NCBI RefSeq assembly: GCF_000720485.1
Contig: NZ_JOAX01000037.1
Coordinates: forward strand, 1 to 61,032
Length of the DNA stretch: 61,032 nt
Reading direction: 5' to 3'
Origin: Streptomyces ochraceiscleroticus
GTDB lineage: Bacteria > Actinomycetota > Actinomycetes > Streptomycetales > Streptomycetaceae
In this document: piece by piece, positions 1 to 7,583 of the stretch
How positions within the stretch are numbered: the first letter of the stretch is position 1
Layout: every line of letters starts with the position of its first letter
The notes under the pieces: model-generated
Told to the model about the DNA's origin: nothing
What the model saw: only the letters and a program-made list of their open reading frames with translations
Databases searched by the model: none
Translations under genes and position numbers: made by a program

Positions 1-59
1 GCCCACCGAGATCTACACCTCTCTATTCGTCGGCAGCGTCAGATGTGTATAAGAGACAG
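1..59 (+). other. Illumina Nextera i5 adapter (artefact)
   Basis: Not genomic. Positions 7-18 match the end of the P5 oligo, 19-26 are an 8-base index (CTCTCTAT), 27-40 are the read-1 tail TCGTCGGCAGCGTC and 41-59 are the Tn5 mosaic end AGATGTGTATAAGAGACAG. Genomic sequence begins at about 60. Any reading frame running into these bases is spurious; translated on the minus strand they give a peptide often seen in contaminated database proteins. Confidence 0.98.
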
Positions 60-269
60 GGTCAGCGGCGTGTGGGGGTGACGGCGAGCCCGGTGTGGGG
101 GTGAATGGGGGGTCGGACGGGCGCTCCGGGGCCGTCGGTCTGGAGCAGGGGGCTGCGGGTACCCGCCGTGTCCGGTCGGTGGTGGCGGGGTGGACACCAA
201 CGCGGCGGTGACCGCTGCGACCGGACGGCCGCCGGCCGGTGACGACGGAGCGACGAGAGGTTAGTGAGG

Positions 270-1334
270 ATGCGCGCGTTGACCGTTCGGCCGTTGCAGC
301 CCGGTTCGCTGGAAGTGCGGGAGGTGCCCGGGCCAGTGGCCGGGGAGGGCGAGTTGCTGGTGGACGGGCTCGCCGTCGGGGTGTGCGGGACGGACAAGGA
401 GATCGTGGCCGGCGAGTACGGCGCGGCGCCGCCGGGGCGGGACCGGCTCGTGCTCGGGCACGAGTCGCTCGGGTGTGTGCGCGAGGCGCCGTCCGGGAGC
501 GGGTTCCACCGCGGTGACCTGGTGGTGGGCGTGGTCCGGCGGCCCGATCCGGAGCCGTGCGGGGCGTGTGCACGGGGCGAGTTCGACATGTGCCGGAACG
601 GCCGCTACACCGAGCGGGGCATCAAGGAGCGCGACGGCTACGCGAGCCAGACGTGGACGGTGGAGCCCGAGTACGCGGTCCGGCTCGACGCCGGGTTGCG
701 CCGGGTGGGGGTGCTCATGGAACCCACCACCGTGGTGGCCAAGGCGTGGGAACAGGTGGAACGGGTCGGGGGCCGGGCATGGTTCGAGCCCCGGCGGGTG
801 CTGGTGACCGGCGCGGGCCCGATCGGGCTGCTGGCCGCGCTCCTCGGAGTACAGCGGGGCCTCGACGTGCACGTACTGGACCGGGTCACCGGTGGCCCGA
901 AGCCCGGGCTGGCGCGCGACCTGGGCGGGACGTACCACAGTGCGGACATCGACCGGGTCACGGAGGCGCTCCGGCCGGACGTCGTCATCGAGGCGACCGG
1001 GGCCGGGCGGCTGGTCTTCGACGCGATGGCCGGGACGGCGGCGTACGGGATCGTGTGCCTGACCGGCGTCTCGCCGACCGGGCGGCAGCTCACGATCGAC
1101 GCGGGCACCGTCAACCGGGACCTGGTGCTGGAGAACGACGCGGTGGTGGGCTCCGTCAACGCGAATCTGCGCCACTACCGGCAGGCCGCGGAGGCGCTGG
1201 CCCGCGCCGATCGCGGCTGGCTGGAGCGCCTGATCACCCGGCGGGTACCGCTGTCCCGCGCCCCGGAGGCGTTCACCGCGCGCGACGACGACATCAAGGT
1301 CGTCATCACGATGGATGACGACAACGAGGGATGA
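270..1334 (+). CDS. Zinc-dependent MDR-family glucose/alcohol dehydrogenase
   Basis: A 354-residue medium-chain dehydrogenase resembling the glucose 1-dehydrogenase branch (NAD(P)-dependent oxidation of an aldose or alcohol in the cytoplasm). Catalytic-zinc ligands are visible as C39-G-T-D and H64-E65, and a Rossmann GAGPIGLL motif lies near residue 183. The structural-zinc lobe has only three cysteines (C97, C100, C108); the position that is normally the third cysteine is Gly103. I chose ATG 270 because GAGAGG at 255-260 lies 9 bases upstream; the in-frame GTG at 264 is too close to it. The upstream 60-269 shows no other gene. The 3' end is embedded in short duplications that run into the next gene. 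Substrate is not determinable from sequence. Confidence 0.85.
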   Translation: MRALTVRPLQPGSLEVREVPGPVAGEGELLVDGLAVGVCGTDKEIVAGEYGAAPPGRDRLVLGHESLGCVREAPSGSGFHRGDLVVGVVRRPDPEPCGACARGEFDMCRNGRYTERGIKERDGYASQTWTVEPEYAVRLDAGLRRVGVLMEPTTVVAKAWEQVERVGGRAWFEPRRVLVTGAGPIGLLAALLGVQRGLDVHVLDRVTGGPKPGLARDLGGTYHSADIDRVTEALRPDVVIEATGAGRLVFDAMAGTAAYGIVCLTGVSPTGRQLTIDAGTVNRDLVLENDAVVGSVNANLRHYRQAAEALARADRGWLERLITRRVPLSRAPEAFTARDDDIKVVITMDDDNEG

Positions 1335-1360
1335 GCACGGTGGATGAGCACGAGGGATGA
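1325..1360 (+). repeat. Short duplications around the dehydrogenase stop codon
   Basis: CGAGGGATGA occurs at 1325-1334 (its last three bases are the stop codon) and again at 1351-1360. GGATGAGCACG occurs at 1329-1339 and 1342-1352. The second copy lies in the ribosome-binding region of the next gene, so the duplication supplies both the echo of the stop codon and a GAGGG Shine-Dalgarno sequence. Confidence 0.8.
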
Positions 1361-1365
1361 CGGCG

Positions 1366-2241
1366 ATGAATGAGCACCCCCGGCGGCGCCGCCGCCATCC
1401 GGTGCGCCGGTTGCGGAACCGGCTGCGGGTGCGGCGGTTCCGGCAGCGCGGCGTCGAGCTGGAGCTGCTGCACCGCTCGATGGGGTTCGGGGCGCTCGGA
1501 CTGGTCACGCTCGTGCCGCTGCTGATCGTGGTGGCGGCGGCCGTCCCGTTCCAGCACCGCGGCTTCGCCCTGTGGCTGGTCGACGGCATGGCGCTGTCGG
1601 GGCGTTCGGCGGACGCCGTGCAGAGCGTCTTCACCGCGCCGCGCCAGGCGGTCGCGACGACCAGTGCGTTCAGCCTCGTCGCGCTCGCCGTCTTCGGCCT
1701 GACCTTCGCCGGCAGCGTGCAGACCGGGTACGAGAAGACCTGGAGCCTGTCGGTCGGTCCGTGGCACCGGGCCTGGCGGCAGATCGTCTGGCTGGCCGTC
1801 CTGATGGCCTATCTCTACGCCGAGGTGCAGTCCCGCGGCTCCATGCCGGAACCGCTGCGGATCGGGCTGAACCTCCTGGCCGGCGTGCTCTTCTTCTGGT
1901 GGGGACAGCGGTTCCTGCTCGGCGAGCAGGTCGCGTGGCGGGCGCTGCTGCCGGGCGCCGTCGCGACCATGGCGGGCCTGGTGGGTCTGCGTGCCTTCTC
2001 GTACCTGGTCTTCGCGCCGCTCATCGTCACCAACGCGGTCAGTTACGGGGCCGTGGGCACCGTACTGATAGTGGAGTGCTGGCTGGTCGGGGTCGGCTTC
2101 GTGGTCTTCGGCGGCGCGCTGCTGGGGAGGCACTTCCACGACCACCCGGAGCGCCATGTGATCCATTACGTCCACCACCGCGCGCCACGGCACACACGGG
2201 ACGGGGACTCGCCCCCCGACGAGCCCCCGCACATTCCGTGA
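1366..2241 (+). CDS. YihY/BrkB-like integral membrane protein
   Basis: A 291-residue protein with an Arg-rich cytoplasmic N-terminus (MNEHPRRRRR) followed by about six hydrophobic helices, the arrangement of the YihY/virulence factor BrkB family (formerly misnamed ribonuclease BN). Function in actinomycetes is unknown. Its His-rich tail (HHDHPERHVIHYVHH-like) and Pro-rich end are unremarkable. ATG 1366 is preferred over ATG 1357 because the GAGGG at 1352-1356 is 9 bases from the former and touches the latter. Only 31 bases separate it from the upstream dehydrogenase, so co-transcription is likely, but a functional link is not evident. Confidence 0.75.
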   Translation: MNEHPRRRRRHPVRRLRNRLRVRRFRQRGVELELLHRSMGFGALGLVTLVPLLIVVAAAVPFQHRGFALWLVDGMALSGRSADAVQSVFTAPRQAVATTSAFSLVALAVFGLTFAGSVQTGYEKTWSLSVGPWHRAWRQIVWLAVLMAYLYAEVQSRGSMPEPLRIGLNLLAGVLFFWWGQRFLLGEQVAWRALLPGAVATMAGLVGLRAFSYLVFAPLIVTNAVSYGAVGTVLIVECWLVGVGFVVFGGALLGRHFHDHPERHVIHYVHHRAPRHTRDGDSPPDEPPHIP

Positions 2242-2292
2242 GCGTCCGCGCCCGCAACCCTCAACGACCGCCCGGCGCCGCGCACCCGCGCG

Positions 2293-2808
2293 TCACCTGG
2301 CCGGCGCCGCCTTGATGTCCGTGATCTGACGGGTTTCCAGGGAGCTGCGGACCGCCAGCCGGGTCGTGCTCGGGTGGCTGCCCGAGTCCCAGGTGAGGGT
2401 GACGATCGTGTACGCGCTGCCGGTGCCGGAACCGTCGTAGTTCACGGACCACTTGGCGGGCACGTTCTGGGCGCGCAGGACGCCGTCGGCGTGGTTCTTC
2501 TCCTCCCAGACGGCGAGGCGCTTGCGCAGGTCCGCGCGGAGGTAGTGGTTCCGCAGCTCTCCGGCGAGCCGGCCGTCCTCGTCGTAGACGGCGTCGATGT
2601 ACGCCCCGTAGAAGTCCGCGACCCGGTCCACGGTCGATTCGGGGCTGCCGTCGCGTACCGGCTGGACCGCCGCCTGCGCAGCGGGCCGGACGGGCGGCGG
2701 CGCGGTGCCGGCACCGAAGGCCGGGATGGCCGCGGAGGTGGCGAGGAGCGCGGCGACGGCCGTACCGATGACGGCGGTGCGGCGGCGCGCGGGACGGGAG
2801 CTTCGCAT
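2293..2808 (-). CDS. Small secreted protein, NTF2-like candidate
   Basis: A 171-residue exported protein: RSSRPARRR then a hydrophobic segment ending AIPAFGAG forms a signal peptide, leaving a mature domain of about 135 residues with no lipobox. The mature part (DFYGAYIDAV, VLRAQNVPAKW, YTIVTLTW) looks like a small alpha+beta domain, and the same pattern recurs in the secreted protein at 20512-20967. I do not recognise an established function. ATG 2808 is chosen because AAGGA lies 7 bases upstream on the minus strand; longer in-frame starts would place an implausible leader before the signal peptide. Convergent with the YihY-like gene, 51 bases away. Confidence 0.7.
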   Translation of the reverse strand: MRSSRPARRRTAVIGTAVAALLATSAAIPAFGAGTAPPPVRPAAQAAVQPVRDGSPESTVDRVADFYGAYIDAVYDEDGRLAGELRNHYLRADLRKRLAVWEEKNHADGVLRAQNVPAKWSVNYDGSGTGSAYTIVTLTWDSGSHPSTTRLAVRSSLETRQITDIKAAPAR

Positions 2809-3044
2809 GGTGAGTCCTTCCCCCAGGATGAACGGTGGACCCTGAGTCCGGGGTCCACGAGATAAGACACTCATATGCCTGGGAAGGGTTGTATTCGACC
2901 CGGTGTGTCATCTCCGGTTCCCCGGGACGGCGTCTTCACCGTGCCCGGTTCGGCCGAGTTGCGGCAGCTCGCGCACGCGTCCGTATCCGTCCGTACGCGC
3001 CCGTACGTCTTCCTGGGGACCGCCGGCACCGGGCCGGGTGGCCG

Positions 3045-4118
3045 TCACGCCTCTCCGGCGTCCGGCTCCCCCGACGGCGCGGAATCCGAAGGCCCCGGAC
3101 CGGGAACCGGCGCCGTGGTCCCCCGAGGAATCAGATACGTCGGCAGTACGACATGCCGCGCCGGATCCGTGGCCGGGTCGTCGATGAGGGTGTGGGCGAG
3201 GGTGCCTGCCGCGCGGCCGACCTCGACGGCGGGCTGGGCGATCGTGGTGAGGTCCAGCCACTCGGCGTGGTCGTGGTCGTCGAAGCCGAGGACGGAGATC
3301 CGGCCGGGTATGTCGATGCCGGAGGAGCGCAGTACCCACAGCACCTCCATGGCGATCTCGTCGGTCTCGGCGAAGACCGCGGTGGGCGGGTCGGCCAGGC
3401 AGAGCAGCCGCCCGACCGCCTCCGCGGTGTGGCGCCGGCCGCGCGAGGTGGCGACCACCAGGTCCTCGTCGTACGGGAGTTGCGCCTCGGCCAGCGCCTC
3501 GCGGTAGCCGAACAGGCGGGTGCGTGAGCTGCAGGTGAAGCCGGTGCCGGGGGACGCGCGGACGAAGGCGATCCGGCGGTGGCCGAGGCCGCACAGGTAA
3601 CGGGTGCCGCTGCGGGCCGCGGCGACGTCCTCGACGTACACGCTCGCCCGGCCCGGCGCGTGCTGGCTGACGTACACCACCGGTACGCCCAGGCCGTCCA
3701 GCCGGGCGAACTCCGCTTCCGTCAGGTCGAAGGAGACGACGAGCAGCGCGTCGGCGTTGCGGCGGGCCGGGAGCCGGTCGAAGAAGGCGGCGCGCTCGGC
3801 GAGGTCGGCGACGCTGTAGACCACCAGGTCCAGGCCCGCGTCGCGCAGCACTTCACTGAGGCCGCGCAGCACCTGGCCGACGAACCACGAGCCGAGGGTG
3901 GGCGCGAGCACGGCGACCGTGCCCGTCTTGCCGGTGACCAGGCTGGATGCCTGGCGGGAGATGACGAAGGACAGCTCGCGGGCGGCCGCTTCCACCCGCT
4001 CCCTGGCCTCGTCCGAGACCGTGGACAGCCCGCGCAGGGTCCGCGAGACCGTGGAGACCGAGACCCCCGCCCGTTCGGCCACGTCGGCCATGGTGGGGTG
4101 GCGCTGCGCTGGAGGCAT
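3045..4118 (-). CDS. LacI-family repressor of the alpha-glucoside operon
   Basis: A 357-residue LacI/GalR regulator: helix-turn-helix at residues about 10-30 (MADVAERAGVSVSTVSRTLRG), hinge, then a periplasmic-binding-protein-like effector domain ending with the usual ISVLGFDDHD segment. It is divergent from the binding-protein/permease/alpha-glucosidase operon starting at 4380, so by context it represses that operon until an alpha-glucoside inducer binds. The start is uncertain: ATG 4118 has a palindrome (GTTCCGGAAC) rather than a ribosome-binding site in front of it, and ATG 4091 (MADVAE) also lacks one. The C-terminal 25 residues are Pro/Gly-rich. It differs from classical MalR in the effector domain, so I do not assign a symbol. 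Confidence 0.85.
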   Translation of the reverse strand: MPPAQRHPTMADVAERAGVSVSTVSRTLRGLSTVSDEARERVEAAARELSFVISRQASSLVTGKTGTVAVLAPTLGSWFVGQVLRGLSEVLRDAGLDLVVYSVADLAERAAFFDRLPARRNADALLVVSFDLTEAEFARLDGLGVPVVYVSQHAPGRASVYVEDVAAARSGTRYLCGLGHRRIAFVRASPGTGFTCSSRTRLFGYREALAEAQLPYDEDLVVATSRGRRHTAEAVGRLLCLADPPTAVFAETDEIAMEVLWVLRSSGIDIPGRISVLGFDDHDHAEWLDLTTIAQPAVEVGRAAGTLAHTLIDDPATDPARHVVLPTYLIPRGTTAPVPGPGPSDSAPSGEPDAGEA

Positions 4119-4174
4119 GTTCCGGAACGTAGCACAGGTGTAGGGGACATGGACCGGTTGGTGACAGCGTTACC
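4119..4174. promoter_or_regulatory. Candidate LacI-type operators upstream of the 3045 repressor
   Basis: Two dyads lie in the divergent region. GTTCCGGAAC (4119-4128) is a perfect 10-bp palindrome with the central CG typical of LacI-family operators and touches the repressor start codon. GGTGACAGCGTTACC (4160-4174) is an inverted repeat GGT-AC/GT-ACC that extends imperfectly to about 27 bp. Either could mediate autoregulation; binding is inferred only from symmetry and position. Confidence 0.4.
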
Positions 4175-4297
4175 ACCGGGCGATATCCGGCAATTCGCGC
4201 CAACGCCGCCATTCACCCCGGTTCTTCGCGCAGGAGACGTGCAGGAGAGTCGCAGGCGACGCGCAGGAGAGCGGCCATTTCGATGCTGCGCGGTCCA

Positions 4298-4326
4298 TTG
4301 ACAGCCTCTGGGGCCACTTCTAGCGT
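4298..4326 (+). promoter_or_regulatory. Candidate promoter of the alpha-glucoside ABC operon
   Basis: TTGACA (4298-4303) and TAGCGT (4321-4326) are separated by 17 bases, close to the streptomycete vegetative consensus TTGAC/TAGRRT, and lie 54 bases upstream of the binding-protein start. The following CAAGCGTTG (4328-4336) has short symmetric arms and could be an operator overlapping the transcription start. Confidence 0.55.
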
Positions 4327-4379
4327 GCAAGCGTTGTCAGGCAGCAGCGATCCCACCCCTCCATCAGGAGCGCATCGTC

Positions 4380-5714
4380 ATGCCGTTGAGCCGCAGATCC
4401 CTTCTTCGCACCACCACCGGGGCCGCCGCCTCGCTGGCCGCCGTCACCGGCTGCGGCCGGGCCGTCGCGCGCGGCCCCGATCTCTCGAGTGCCGCCGAGA
4501 TACCGCGTGGCCCGGTCACCATCCGCTGGTGGGCCGGGCGGGTGGCGGCCCGCGACGGCAGTGACCTGCGACCCGCGCTGGTCAGGGCCTTTCGCCGGAA
4601 GTACCCCAACATCGCAGTGCAGTTGATCGCCGCACCGCCGACCACGGACGTGGCCCGCGCGACCCTCACCACGCAGGTGACGAGCGGCAGCCCGTCCCCC
4701 GACGTCTACATGGGCGACATCGCCTGGCCCGCCCAGTTCGCGTACAACTCACTGGCGCTGCCGCTCGATCCGCTGCTGCCGAAGGGGTACTGGCAGCGCT
4801 ATCCCGAGGAGCTGGTGCGGGCGCTGACTTACCAGGGCTCGGTCTACGCCTTCCCGCTCTATCTGGACGAGGCGTTCCTCTACTACCGGAAGGACCTGCT
4901 GCACAAACACGGGCTGCGGCCGCCCGGTTCGTGGGAGGAGCTGGCGTCCAGTGCCGCGAAGATCCAGCGGGCGGGCGACGCCGACCTCGGGTTCGTCTGG
5001 CAGGGCACGGTGTACGAGGGGCTCACCGCGAACGTCGCGGAGCTGGTCGCCGACGCGGGCGGCAGCATCCTCTCCCCCGACGCGCGCACGGTCACCTTCG
5101 ACAGCCCGGCCGGCGTGCGGGCCGTCTCCTACCTCCGGGAGCTGATCGCGCGCGGCGTCTCCCCGTCCTCGGTGACGACCTTCGTGGAGCAGGACAGCCT
5201 GGACGCCTTCACCAGCGGCCGGTCGGTGTTCCTGCGCAACTGGCTGTACGCCTGGGGCGTCGCGGACAACCCGGCGTCCTCGCGCGTGGCGGGGAAGATC
5301 GGGGTGATGCGGCGGCCCGGCTTCGAGGGCGGCACGGGCGGCCGGAGCTGCCTGGGCGGCTGGTGCAACTACCTCAATCCGCACTCCCGGCACCTCGGCG
5401 CGGCCCTGGCGTTCGCCCGCTTCCTCGCCGAGGAGGAGGGGCAGTCGATCCTGGCCCGCGAGGCCGCCGTGCTGCCGCCGCTGCTGTCCCAACTGCACGG
5501 CAAGGCCGTGGCGCGGTCGTCCAACCCGGCGTTCGCGCTGGCCCGTGAGGTGCGGCTGGTCGCCCGGCCGACCCGGACTCCGGAGTATCCGATGGTCAGC
5601 AAGGCGGTGTTCACCCGCGTCAACGAGGTGCTCAGCGGCGGTACGAGCATGCCGCGCGCACTGGCCCGCGCCCGCGGCGACCTGCGCGCTGCGCTCCGAG
5701 GGGAGGCGCTGTGA
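4380..5714 (+). CDS. ABC sugar-binding lipoprotein (alpha-glucoside type)
   Basis: A 444-residue extracellular solute-binding protein (family 1, MalE-like). The N-terminus has a twin arginine (R5-R6) and a lipobox V22-T-G-C25, so the mature protein is expected to be a Tat- or Sec-exported lipoprotein anchored at C25. The fold segments (VTIRWWAG, SPDVYMGDIAWPAQFA, LYLDEAFLYYRKDLL, WLYAWGVAD) are typical of binding proteins that deliver oligosaccharides to MalFG-type permeases. It is first in the operon and ends with a GTGA overlap into the first permease. No ATPase gene is present; in streptomycetes the shared ATPase MsiK normally energises such importers. Confidence 0.92.
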   Translation: MPLSRRSLLRTTTGAAASLAAVTGCGRAVARGPDLSSAAEIPRGPVTIRWWAGRVAARDGSDLRPALVRAFRRKYPNIAVQLIAAPPTTDVARATLTTQVTSGSPSPDVYMGDIAWPAQFAYNSLALPLDPLLPKGYWQRYPEELVRALTYQGSVYAFPLYLDEAFLYYRKDLLHKHGLRPPGSWEELASSAAKIQRAGDADLGFVWQGTVYEGLTANVAELVADAGGSILSPDARTVTFDSPAGVRAVSYLRELIARGVSPSSVTTFVEQDSLDAFTSGRSVFLRNWLYAWGVADNPASSRVAGKIGVMRRPGFEGGTGGRSCLGGWCNYLNPHSRHLGAALAFARFLAEEEGQSILAREAAVLPPLLSQLHGKAVARSSNPAFALAREVRLVARPTRTPEYPMVSKAVFTRVNEVLSGGTSMPRALARARGDLRAALRGEAL

Positions 5715-6688
5715 CGGTCTCCCCGACGGCTGTCCCGGACACCCGGTCCGCGCCCAGACCCTCCTCCCCCGCCCCTCGAAAAACCCGTCCCCCGGCCGGC
5801 ATCGCGCGCCGCCGGGCCCGTACCGGCTGGCTCTACACCGCCCCCGCGCTCACCGTGATCGCGCTGGTGACGCTCTTCCCCGTGGTCTACTCCGTCGTCC
5901 TCAGCTTCAGCGACGTGCGCTTCACCTTCGGCGGCGTCCGCGTCGAGGAGTGGACGCTCGGCAACTACACGACGATGCTGGCGAGCCCGGTGTGGCTGGA
6001 GGCGCTGGCCTTCACGGTCGGGTACACGCTGGTGACGGTGGCCGTGGAGATCGCCCTCGGCATCGCGGCCGCGGTGCTGCTGGACCGGCTGGAGGCCGGG
6101 CGCGGCTGGATCCTCGCACTGCTGCTGATCCCCTGGTCGCTGATCACGGTGGTCTCGGCGCAGCTCTGGGACTTCCTGTACGACGCCACGTTCGGCGCGG
6201 TGACCTGGCTCTTCGGGCTGGTCCTGGACCAGCCGCCGGTGATCCTCGGCACGCCCGTACCCGCGATCACCGGCATGGCGGTCGCGGACATCTGGAAGAC
6301 CACGCCGTTCGTCGCGGTGATCATCCTGGCGGGGCTGGTCCGCATCCCGCAGGAGCGGTACGAGGCGGCGGAGATGGACGGCGCGGGGGCCTGGGCCACC
6401 TTCTGGAACGTCGTCCTGCCCGCGCTGCGCCCCGTGGTCTCGGTGGCGGTGCTCTTCCGGGTACTCCAGGCGTTCGGGATCTTCGACCTGCCGTTCGTAC
6501 TGACGCAGGGCGGCCCCGGCACGGCCACCCAGTCGCTCGCCGTGCTCGGGTACAAGACGCTGTTCCAGAACCTCGACATCGGGATGGGCGCGGCGATCGC
6601 CACCAGTACGGGCGTGCTGGTCATCGCGGGCTGCCTGCTCTTCCTGCGGATGTTCCGCAGCCAGGTCGACGAAGGGGGCGCGGCATGA
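5711..6688 (+). CDS. ABC sugar permease, MalF-like
   Basis: A 325-residue binding-protein-dependent transport permease. A Pro/Ala/Arg-rich cytoplasmic N-terminus is followed by six predicted membrane helices; the EAA-loop consensus is visible as YEAAEMDGAGAWATFWNVVLP. It starts at GTG 5711 inside the previous gene's stop codon (GTGA overlap) and itself overlaps the next permease by ATGA, so the three importer genes are translationally coupled. The partner permease is 6685-7533. Confidence 0.93.
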   Translation: MTVSPTAVPDTRSAPRPSSPAPRKTRPPAGIARRRARTGWLYTAPALTVIALVTLFPVVYSVVLSFSDVRFTFGGVRVEEWTLGNYTTMLASPVWLEALAFTVGYTLVTVAVEIALGIAAAVLLDRLEAGRGWILALLLIPWSLITVVSAQLWDFLYDATFGAVTWLFGLVLDQPPVILGTPVPAITGMAVADIWKTTPFVAVIILAGLVRIPQERYEAAEMDGAGAWATFWNVVLPALRPVVSVAVLFRVLQAFGIFDLPFVLTQGGPGTATQSLAVLGYKTLFQNLDIGMGAAIATSTGVLVIAGCLLFLRMFRSQVDEGGAA

Positions 6689-7533
6689 GGCGCGGCCGCC
6701 GGCGTACGGGAGTGCGCCGCTATGTGAACGTGGTGAACCTGGGCGCGCTGGTGCTGGTGGCGGTGACCGCGCTGCCGCTGCTGTGGATGGCGGTCACGTC
6801 CTTCAAGACGGCGCGGGAGAACGGCACGCTGCCGCCGACGCCGGTGCCGCTCCACCCCACCCTCGCCAACTACCGGCAGGCGCTGGGCTTCGCGGGCTTC
6901 GACCGCTATCTGCTCAACAGCGCGGTGGTGGCCGTCAGCGCCACCGCGATCGTCCTGGGACTCGGGCTGTTCGCCGGGTACGCGCTGGCCCGCACGCCGA
7001 TGCGCGGCCGCGGCCCCGTCATGACGGGCCTGCTGATGATCTCCGTCTTCCCGACGATCGCCGTGGTCACCCCGCTGTACCTGGTCGAACGCGAGCTGGG
7101 CCTGCTCAACAGCTACTGGGGCCTGATCATCCCGTACACCGCCTTCCACCTGCCGTTCGCCATCTGGATCCTGCGGAACTCGCTGCTGTCCATCCCGTAC
7201 GAGCTGGAGGAGGCGGCGACGGTGGACGGCGCGGGGCCGACCCGGGCGCTGCTGTCGGTGATCCTGCCGCAGGCCCGGCCCGCGCTGTTCACCGCCGGGG
7301 TGTTCACCTTCACCGCGACCTGGACGGAGTTCCTGATGGCGCTCACGTTCAACAGCGAGGACGCCTACCGGACCGTGCCGGTGGGCATCGCACTCTTCAG
7401 CAGCCAGTACGAGATCCCGTACGGAACGATCTTCGCCGGGGCGATGGCGGCGACCGTGCCGATCGCCCTCCTCGTCCTCGTCTTCCGGCGCGCCGTGCTC
7501 TCCGGCCTGACCGACGGCGCGGTCAAGGGATGA
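6685..7533 (+). CDS. ABC sugar permease, MalG-like
   Basis: A 282-residue inner-membrane permease with six predicted helices and the EAA loop YELEEAATVDGAGPTRALLSVILP. Start ATG 6685 overlaps the stop of the MalF-like gene (ATGA). A much longer open frame extends upstream but is only the antibiased shadow of the preceding genes. With the MalF-like partner it would form the translocation channel for an alpha-glucoside released by the 4380 lipoprotein and hydrolysed by the 7584 enzyme. Confidence 0.93.
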   Translation: MRRGRRRTGVRRYVNVVNLGALVLVAVTALPLLWMAVTSFKTARENGTLPPTPVPLHPTLANYRQALGFAGFDRYLLNSAVVAVSATAIVLGLGLFAGYALARTPMRGRGPVMTGLLMISVFPTIAVVTPLYLVERELGLLNSYWGLIIPYTAFHLPFAIWILRNSLLSIPYELEEAATVDGAGPTRALLSVILPQARPALFTAGVFTFTATWTEFLMALTFNSEDAYRTVPVGIALFSSQYEIPYGTIFAGAMAATVPIALLVLVFRRAVLSGLTDGAVKG

Positions 7534-7583
7534 GCAAGTACGCCTCCTCTTCTGTGTCCGATCCGCTTCCCGAAGGAGCATCC

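Noticed and set aside
13..573. Minus-strand open frame running into the left adapter
   Set aside because: Its C-terminus is translated Nextera adapter and the rest is antisense to the dehydrogenase.
5545..7533. Single 662-residue frame covering both sugar permeases
   Set aside because: Only the part from ATG 6685 has permease sequence; the upstream part is the alternative frame of the first permease.
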